In this document: positions 6,251 to 11,015 of the stretch, one piece after another | Layout of the letters: each line of letters opens with the position of its first letter | Numbering within the stretch: the first letter of the stretch is position 1 | Assembly: GCA_903952885.1 (NCBI GenBank) | Contig: CAJBHE010000191.1 | Location: 1-11,015, forward strand | Length of the DNA stretch: 11,015 nucleotides | Reading direction: 5' to 3' | Source of the DNA: an uncultured Burkholderiales bacterium | GTDB lineage: Bacteria > Pseudomonadota > Gammaproteobacteria > Burkholderiales > Burkholderiaceae_C | Notes under the pieces: generated by a model | Databases searched by the model: none | Seen by the model: only the letters and a program-made list of their open reading frames with translations | What the model was told of the DNA's origin: nothing | Program-made: the position numbers and the translations under genes

Positions 6251-7132
6251 TCAGTACCTGTCTGGCACGATCATGTTGTCTGGCACAGGGTGGCGTATGT
6301 AGTCGGGGTTGCGTACTCGGGCAGGAAGTTGTATTTCAGGATGTGAGATTTCGTGGTATTTGAAATGGTCCAACAAATGTCGAATGCAGTTCAGGCGAGC
6401 ACTCTTCTTATCAACCGCTTGCACCACCCACCAAGGCGACTCAGGCGTATGAGTTCGCTCAATCATGGTTTCTTTGGCAACCGTGTAATCTTCCCAGCGG
6501 CGACGGCTTTCTAAGTCCATAGGGCTGAGTTTCCATTGCTTCAATGGGTCGTGGATGCGACCTAGGAAGCGGGCATGCTGCTCGTCGTCGGTGATGGAGA
6601 ACCAATATTTGATCAGAGTGATGCCGCTGCGCGCCAACATTTTTTCAAACTCTGGCACGGTGCGGAAGAACTCTTCGTACTCGTCGTCGTTGCAAAAACC
6701 CATCACGCGCTCAACGCCTGCGCGGTTGTACCAGCTGCGGTCAAACAACACAATTTCGCCCGCTGCCGGCAGGTGCGCCACGTAGCGCTGAAAGTACCAC
6801 TGGGTGCGTTCGCGGTCGTTGGGGGCGGGCAGGGCAGCCACACGACACACGCGGGGGTTCAACCGTTGGGTGATGCGCTTGATCACGCCGCCTTTACCCG
6901 CTGCATCGCGTCCTTCGAAAAGAATCACTACTTTTTGCTTGGTCGCGACCACCCAGTCTTGCAGTTTGACCAGTTCGCCTTGCAAGCGCAGCAATTCTCG
7001 AAAGTATTTGATACGTTCGCTGTTGTCACCTTCTTCGTCGATGGACATTTCCAACTCTTCGTCGAGTGTGTCCAATATGTCATCGCGAAGGCGCTGAATT
7101 TGTGCTTCTTCGAGTTTGTGTTGGTCGGTCAT
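6251..7132 (-). CDS. ppk2: PPK2, polyphosphate kinase 2 (class I-like)
   Basis: PPK2 transfers phosphate between inorganic polyphosphate and nucleotides; class I enzymes mainly make ADP/GDP into ATP/GTP. Numbered from the longer frame (ATG at 7180), the motifs are Walker A GRDAAGKGG (90-98), with the Asp and Lys of the family, then LNPR and ALPAPNDRERTQWYFQRY. Walker B is in FDRSWYNRAGVERVMGF (146-162), and the lid region is near GRIHDPLKQWKLSP. This matches the single-domain PPK2 family over its whole length. I prefer the ATG at 7132 (293 aa) because AAGGAA lies 6 nt before it, while the ATG at 7180 (309 aa) has no visible ribosome site. The gene heads a probable ppk2-dgkA pair, divergent from the TRAP operon. 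The link to the nearby pst-pho genes is thematic; no Pho box was recognised. Confidence 0.93.
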   Translation of the reverse strand: MTDQHKLEEAQIQRLRDDILDTLDEELEMSIDEEGDNSERIKYFRELLRLQGELVKLQDWVVATKQKVVILFEGRDAAGKGGVIKRITQRLNPRVCRVAALPAPNDRERTQWYFQRYVAHLPAAGEIVLFDRSWYNRAGVERVMGFCNDDEYEEFFRTVPEFEKMLARSGITLIKYWFSITDDEQHARFLGRIHDPLKQWKLSPMDLESRRRWEDYTVAKETMIERTHTPESPWWVVQAVDKKSARLNCIRHLLDHFKYHEISHPEIQLPARVRNPDYIRHPVPDNMIVPDRY

Positions 7133-7138
7133 GTCAAA

Positions 7139-7144
7139 TTCCTT
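7139..7144 (-). promoter_or_regulatory. Ribosome binding site deciding the ppk2 start
   Basis: On the - strand this reads AAGGAA, 6 nt before the ATG at 7132. It falls inside the longer reading frame that begins at 7180, where no Shine-Dalgarno is present. This supports a start 16 codons further in. Confidence 0.55.
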
Positions 7145-7250
7145 TTGTTGAATTGTGGTCAGCAACTGTTTCAACTTCATGACGGATCGTCACGGTATAT
7201 TCACATGACTGACTTACATTTTTCAAAGAGAGTTTAGTTAACCATCACAA

Positions 7251-7255
7251 AGGGG
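7251..7255 (+). promoter_or_regulatory. Strong Shine-Dalgarno for the TatT lipoprotein gene
   Basis: AGGGG (within AAAGGGG, 7249-7255) ends 7 nt before the ATT codon at 7263. It is the only purine-rich ribosome site in the region. It is 37 nt or more from the first in-frame TTG (7293), too far to serve it. Confidence 0.5.
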
Positions 7256-7262
7256 TGTCCTT

Positions 7263-8138
7263 ATTACTTACAGATTTCTTGCCTGTTTTGCCTTGTTGAT
7301 GGTTTTATCTGGGTGCGCTGTGCGCCCCTTTGTGATGGATCAAACAGCACAAGCCCTGTCTGGCCAGGGCATGTCAAGCGAAGATGATTTGCAGTTGGCC
7401 CGTGAGGCCAGTGCGTTTTATTTGAAGTTCTCCGAGTCGGTACTTAAAGAAACCCCGGGTCACTTGAAATTGGCTGAGTCAGTGTCGGCTGGATTTACAC
7501 AATATGCCTATGCCTTTGTGGCGCTTGATGCTGATAAGTTGGGCAACAAACAGCCCAACACTGCCGCGCAGATGCGTGAGCGTGCGGCACGCATGTACGC
7601 CCGTGCGAACCGCCATGCCATGATGGCACTAGAGCTTAGTCAGCCCGGGTTTGCCGCTGCGTTGCGTCAATCAGACCCTCAAAAACTACCGCGTTTGACG
7701 AAAGCCCAGGTGCCTTTGGTATATTGGGCTGCCGCATCGTTGGGGGGGTGGGTTTCGATGTCCAAAGACGATCCCGAGGTGGTGGCTGATTTGCCGCTGT
7801 CAATGCGTTTGGCCGAGTTGGCTTGGCAAGTTGACCCAAATTATGGGCAAGGTGCTTTGGCTAGTTTGATGGGGACCTTGGAGGGCGCCAAAGTGGGGGG
7901 CTCTCGCCAAAAAGCGCTGGCTTATTACGACCAAGCGATTGTTTTGGGTCAAGGCCAAGAAGCGGGACCATTTGTGGCCAAAGCAGAAGGCGTGGCCTTG
8001 CCCGCTGAGGACCGCAAACAGTTTGAGCAGTTATTGAAACGAGCCATCGACATCAGCCAACAACACCGTAGCCTTCAAAATGAAGTGATGCGCGAGCGCG
8101 CCCTCTGGTTGCTCTCATCCGTCGACGATCTTTTTTGA
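7263..8138 (+). CDS. TatT-type TRAP transporter-associated lipoprotein
   Basis: This is the T component of TRAP transporters, a helical TPR-like lipoprotein thought to work with the periplasmic binding protein. A lipobox LSGC is followed by AVRPF. The conserved family stretch GFTQYAYAFV lies about 60-70 residues after the cysteine, then a long alpha-helical body including YWAAASLGGW and a late TPR-like segment (KALAYYDQAIVL). The first usual in-frame start codon is TTG at 7293, which leaves only 7 residues before the cysteine. Reading back to ATT at 7263 gives a textbook lipoprotein signal (TYR, then FLACFALLMVLSG before the Cys) and a ribosome site 7 nt upstream. The frame has no ATG, GTG or TTG between the stop at 7239 and 7293. 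I therefore give the ATT start (291 aa) as the best but unproven choice. The binding-protein gene starts 9 nt after the stop. Confidence 0.8.
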   Translation: MTYRFLACFALLMVLSGCAVRPFVMDQTAQALSGQGMSSEDDLQLAREASAFYLKFSESVLKETPGHLKLAESVSAGFTQYAYAFVALDADKLGNKQPNTAAQMRERAARMYARANRHAMMALELSQPGFAAALRQSDPQKLPRLTKAQVPLVYWAAASLGGWVSMSKDDPEVVADLPLSMRLAELAWQVDPNYGQGALASLMGTLEGAKVGGSRQKALAYYDQAIVLGQGQEAGPFVAKAEGVALPAEDRKQFEQLLKRAIDISQQHRSLQNEVMRERALWLLSSVDDLF

Positions 8139-8147
8139 AAGCCGTGA

Positions 8148-9173
8148 ATGTCTGAGTTATTGAAATTGTCTTTGCGAGTACTTTTGGCCGTGGGTTTGTT
8201 TTGTACCCAAACCGCGGCTTGGTCTGCCCCCGACAAACAGTTGCGCTTGGGTACCTTGGCCCCAAAAAATTCGCTCTACCACCGCCAGCTGATGGAAGTC
8301 GGGGAGGTTTGGCGCAACGCGCAAGGGGGCAATGCCAAGTTTGTGGTGTATCCCGATGGCAGCCAAGGCGGTGAGACTGAATTGGCACGCCGTATGCGCA
8401 TTGGTCAGTTGCAAGGTGCCTTGTTGTCTGTGGTGGGCTTGCGAGAAATTGAGCCCTCGATCGCGGCTTTGCAATCCATGCCCATGCTATTCAAAACATG
8501 GGAAGAAGTAGATTACGTTCGCGAAAAAATGCGCCCTGCCATGGAGAAAAAGTTTCTCGATAAAGGCTTTGTGGTGTTGGCTTGGGGGGATGCAGGCTGG
8601 GTGCGCTTCTTCTCAAAAGAGCCCGCCTTCAAGCCTGAGGACTACCAAAAGATGAAGTTCTTTGCATGGGGCGGCGAGGCCGACCAGCAAGAGATCATGA
8701 AGAGTATGGGCTACACGCCCGTGCCGCTAGAGACAAGCGACATCTTGCCTTCGGTGCAAACTGGCATGATCAATGTGGTGCCTGCCACACCCTACTTTGC
8801 CTTGGCCAGTCAGGTCTACACCATGGCTCCAAACATGTTGGAAATCAACTGGGCTCCTATCGTGGGTGCTTTGGTGGTCACTAAAAAAGCCTGGGATGAA
8901 ATGAGCCCCGAAACTCAAGTTGCGGTTCGTGCAGCTGGTGACAAGGCGGGTGCGCAATTGCGTGCTAAAGCCCGATTGGAAGTGGATGAGGCAGTGGATG
9001 CCATGAAAAAGCGCGGTTTGATTGTCAACAAACCCAACGCCGATCAAACGCGCGCTTGGAACGAGTTGGCCGAAAAACTCTACCCACGTATTCGCGGCAC
9101 ATTGGTACCTGCCGACACCTTTGACGAAGTGTTTCGACACTTGAAGGCTTACCGCTCAGGTAAAAGCAAATGA
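8148..9173 (+). CDS. dctP: TRAP transporter periplasmic substrate-binding protein (DctP family, TatT-associated type)
   Basis: This periplasmic protein captures the substrate and delivers it to the DctQM subunit. An N-terminal signal peptide is visible (basic start, hydrophobic 8-22, likely cleavage after the Ala of AWSA near residue 27). The DctP fold follows: LRLGTLAPKNS at the mature start, YPDGSQGGETELARRMRIGQLQGA (67-90, the usual G-E-E/L-R-G pattern), and a central KPEDYQKMK followed by MGYTPVPLETSDILPSVQTG (187-206). Where classical DctP/SiaP have Lys-Ile/Leu-Arg-Val with the carboxylate-binding arginine, this protein reads Lys170-Phe-Phe-Ala-Trp. The later GxxDGxE stretch reads INVVPATP. 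The gene is followed by dctQM with a 4-nt ATGA overlap. Substrate is unknown; a simple dicarboxylate looks unlikely. Confidence 0.9.
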   Translation: MSELLKLSLRVLLAVGLFCTQTAAWSAPDKQLRLGTLAPKNSLYHRQLMEVGEVWRNAQGGNAKFVVYPDGSQGGETELARRMRIGQLQGALLSVVGLREIEPSIAALQSMPMLFKTWEEVDYVREKMRPAMEKKFLDKGFVVLAWGDAGWVRFFSKEPAFKPEDYQKMKFFAWGGEADQQEIMKSMGYTPVPLETSDILPSVQTGMINVVPATPYFALASQVYTMAPNMLEINWAPIVGALVVTKKAWDEMSPETQVAVRAAGDKAGAQLRAKARLEVDEAVDAMKKRGLIVNKPNADQTRAWNELAEKLYPRIRGTLVPADTFDEVFRHLKAYRSGKSK

Positions 9174-10975
9174 TGCCTCGATGGTTCAGAGGTCTGATGC
9201 AGGCGGACATATGGCTGGCCACTTTGGCCTTGGTATTGATGGCCTTGATCCCGTTGGTTGAAATTTTGTCTCGACCCATGATGGGTAAGGGTGTGGATAA
9301 CGCCCCTGTGGTGGTGCAGCACTTGGGGTTGCTGATGGCTATGGCCGGTGCCATTGCGGCTGAGCGCTTTGGCCACCTCAGCAGCTTAGGAGTGCTGGTG
9401 CCCCGCTTTTATGCGGTGGGGCAGTTGGGTGCGTCGTTGGTGTGCGGTGTTTTAGCGTGGGCCAGTGGCCAGCTTGTGCTGAGCGAAATCACGGCTGAGC
9501 AAATGTTGGCTTATGGAGTGCCAGTGTGGTGGTTTGAAGCAGCCATGCCGATTGGATTTGCTTGTTTGGCGTGCAAGTTAGGTGCGCGGTGCAGTACTCG
9601 TTGGCACCTGAAGATGTTAGGGGTGCTGGTCGCGCCTTTGCTGGGCGCGTTGCTCGCTTACTGCTTTGATGGTGAAGCTCTGCCATTGTGGCCGTGGGTG
9701 ATTGGGCTGGTTTTGTTGCTGTCGTTTGGTGCGCCTATTTTTGCGGTGTTAGGCGGGTTGGCATTGGCATTGTTTTGGCAAGATGGTTTGCCCTTGGCAT
9801 CGATTGCTTTGTCGCATTACCAAATCACGGTGAACCCATCATTGCCTGCGTTGCCTCTGTTTACTTTGGCCGGATTGATTTTTGCGGGCACTGGTGCTGC
9901 GCAAAGATTAGGAGCAGTGTTTGTCGCCTTGTTTGGTGGGGGCAAAGCCGGTACTGTGATTGCTGCCACTGTGTTGTGTTCTTGCTTCACGGCATTCACG
10001 GGAGGTAGCGGCGTCACCATTTTGGCATTGGGTGGCTTGCTGTTACCCCTGCTACAAAGCGTGGATTACCCAGAGCGCAAGGGCATCAGTTTGGTGACCA
10101 GTGCCAGTGCTTTGGGTGTGTTGTTGGCACCGTCGGTGCCGCTCATCATGTACGCCATCATTGCGCGTGTGCCCATCAACACCATGTTTTTGGCTGGCAT
10201 CTTGCCAGCGCTGGTGATGGTGGCGTGCTTGCTGATCTTTGGTGGCTATCTTCGCCAAGACGTTGTTAACACCGAGTCGAATGCCAAATCGACGTTCAGC
10301 ATGCAGGTCTTGCGAGAAGCTGCATGGCACGCTAAGTGGGAGCTGTTGGCTCCTGTGGTAGCTATTGGTTCTTTGGCCAGCGGTTTGTCTACGCCTACCG
10401 AAAGTGCGGCACTCACAGCTATTTACGCCGTGCTCACCCAAGCCTTTTCGCACCGCGAGTTGAGTGCCTATAAGTTGGGTGAATGTTTGTCGCAGTGCAC
10501 CCAAATCATTGGTGGTGTGATGCTCATCTTGGGCATGGCTTTGGGCTTGACCAATTACTTGGTCGATGCAGGCATTCCAGACTTGGCCACCGATTGGGTA
10601 CAAGGCGTCACACAAAACAAATGGGTGTTTTTGCTTGCACTGAATGTGTTCTTGTTTGCTGCAGGTGCTCTGATGGAAATCTATGCCGACATCGTTGTGT
10701 TGGTGCCATTGCTGTTGCCCTTGGCCATCAGCTACGGCATTGACCCTGTGCACTTTGGAATAATTTTTTTGGCCAACATGGAAATGGGCTTTTTGTGTCC
10801 GCCCGCTGGCATGAACATTTACTTTGCGTCGGCGGTATTCAAGCAACCTATACGCACAGTGGCCATATCGGTTGCGCCCGCTTTGCTTGCCATTTTTGTG
10901 GGTACCTTGATCATCTCTTGGTTGCCTCTGCTCGCGACAGGTCTGCCGAGTTGGGTGATGTCGCTGGCTCAGTGA
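9170..10975 (+). CDS. dctM: Fused TRAP transporter membrane subunit DctQM
   Basis: This inner-membrane, Na+-coupled TRAP permease has its small (Q) and large (M) subunits in one 601-aa chain, as in SiaQM. Residues about 1-165 form the Q part, with four hydrophobic segments (about 14-33, 49-65, 83-104 and 119-136) and a linking helix (about 146-165). Residues about 172-597 form the M part: FTGGSGVTILALGGLLLP (276-293, the GSS-type motif of the first half), STPTESAALTAIYAV (407-421, the TPTE motif of the second half) and MGFLCPPAGMN (539-549). The ATG at 9170 overlaps the dctP TGA (ATGA); an adjacent ATG at 9173 also exists, with AGG at 9158-9160 as a weak ribosome site. Overlap and fusion fix the stoichiometry of the three-gene operon. 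Substrate is unknown. Confidence 0.94.
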   Translation: MMPRWFRGLMQADIWLATLALVLMALIPLVEILSRPMMGKGVDNAPVVVQHLGLLMAMAGAIAAERFGHLSSLGVLVPRFYAVGQLGASLVCGVLAWASGQLVLSEITAEQMLAYGVPVWWFEAAMPIGFACLACKLGARCSTRWHLKMLGVLVAPLLGALLAYCFDGEALPLWPWVIGLVLLLSFGAPIFAVLGGLALALFWQDGLPLASIALSHYQITVNPSLPALPLFTLAGLIFAGTGAAQRLGAVFVALFGGGKAGTVIAATVLCSCFTAFTGGSGVTILALGGLLLPLLQSVDYPERKGISLVTSASALGVLLAPSVPLIMYAIIARVPINTMFLAGILPALVMVACLLIFGGYLRQDVVNTESNAKSTFSMQVLREAAWHAKWELLAPVVAIGSLASGLSTPTESAALTAIYAVLTQAFSHRELSAYKLGECLSQCTQIIGGVMLILGMALGLTNYLVDAGIPDLATDWVQGVTQNKWVFLLALNVFLFAAGALMEIYADIVVLVPLLLPLAISYGIDPVHFGIIFLANMEMGFLCPPAGMNIYFASAVFKQPIRTVAISVAPALLAIFVGTLIISWLPLLATGLPSWVMSLAQ

Positions 10976-11015
10976 CGTCGTTGGTTAGGCACTTGCGGAT
11001 GTGTTGAGCAGTTCA

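Noticed and set aside
6575..7237. 220-codon open frame antisense to ppk2
   Set aside because: It is opposite the conserved PPK2 motifs, and no family or ribosome site supports it.
7181..7240. Possible Pho box or promoter between ppk2 and the TRAP operon
   Set aside because: Several GTCAT/GTCAC-like words occur on the - strand, but not with the 11-nt periodicity of a Pho box. The -10/-35 matches on both strands are weak.
10052..10846. Long open frame antisense to dctQM (264 codons)
   Set aside because: It lies wholly opposite the membrane subunit, with a His/Gln-rich composition and no domain. It is a shadow of codon bias in the real gene.
10985..11015. Possible 3' end of a leftward gene (Glu-Leu-Leu-Asn-Thr-Ser-Ala-Ser-Ala-stop on the - strand)
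   Set aside because: Nine codons at the window edge are too few to support a gene. A convergent neighbour is plausible but unproven.

Overview
The window looks like ordinary chromosome from a betaproteobacterium of the order Burkholderiales, probably Comamonadaceae. This rests on three things: the gene order pstA-pstB-phoU-phoB-phoR, a CorA-type transporter with an MgtE_N-like N-terminus, and a TatT-type TRAP cluster. The taxon is an inference from memory of these families, not from a search. I see no mobile element, CRISPR array, rRNA or tRNA.

Region 1 (1-3618, + strand) is the distal half of a phosphate-starvation operon: the last codons of pstA, then pstB (ATPase of the high-affinity phosphate importer), phoU (signalling and negative regulator), phoB (response regulator) and phoR (sensor kinase). 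Gaps are 14-20 nt, so the genes are very likely co-transcribed. The PstSCAB-PhoU complex is the phosphate sensor and PhoR/PhoB the output, so sensor and response come from one message. A hairpin followed by eight T (3745-3782) is a plausible terminator, about 130 nt past the phoR stop.

Region 2 (3615-5150, - strand) holds a CorA-family divalent-cation transporter and, downstream of it, a very small four-cysteine protein whose stop codon overlaps that of phoR. The transporter has an MgtE_N-like front domain, and its pore motif reads GMS where GMN is expected.

Region 3 (5151-7262) starts with an AT-rich divergent intergenic region carrying a near-perfect inverted repeat. A three-helix DUF2721 membrane protein (+) follows. 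It converges on a - strand pair, ppk2 (polyphosphate kinase 2) then dgkA (diacylglycerol kinase). Both are phosphotransferases, and polyphosphate links the pair loosely to the neighbouring phosphate regulon.

Region 4 (7263-10975, + strand) is a compact TRAP transporter operon: a TatT-type lipoprotein, a DctP-type periplasmic binding protein and a fused DctQM membrane subunit. It is the most interesting part. The binding protein lacks the arginine that clamps carboxylates in classical DctP/SiaP proteins. A T-component lipoprotein is present. The lipoprotein can have a normal signal peptide only if translation starts at a rare ATT codon. Together these suggest a non-classical TRAP system of unknown, possibly hydrophobic, substrate, comparable to the TatT/TatP pair described in Treponema pallidum.
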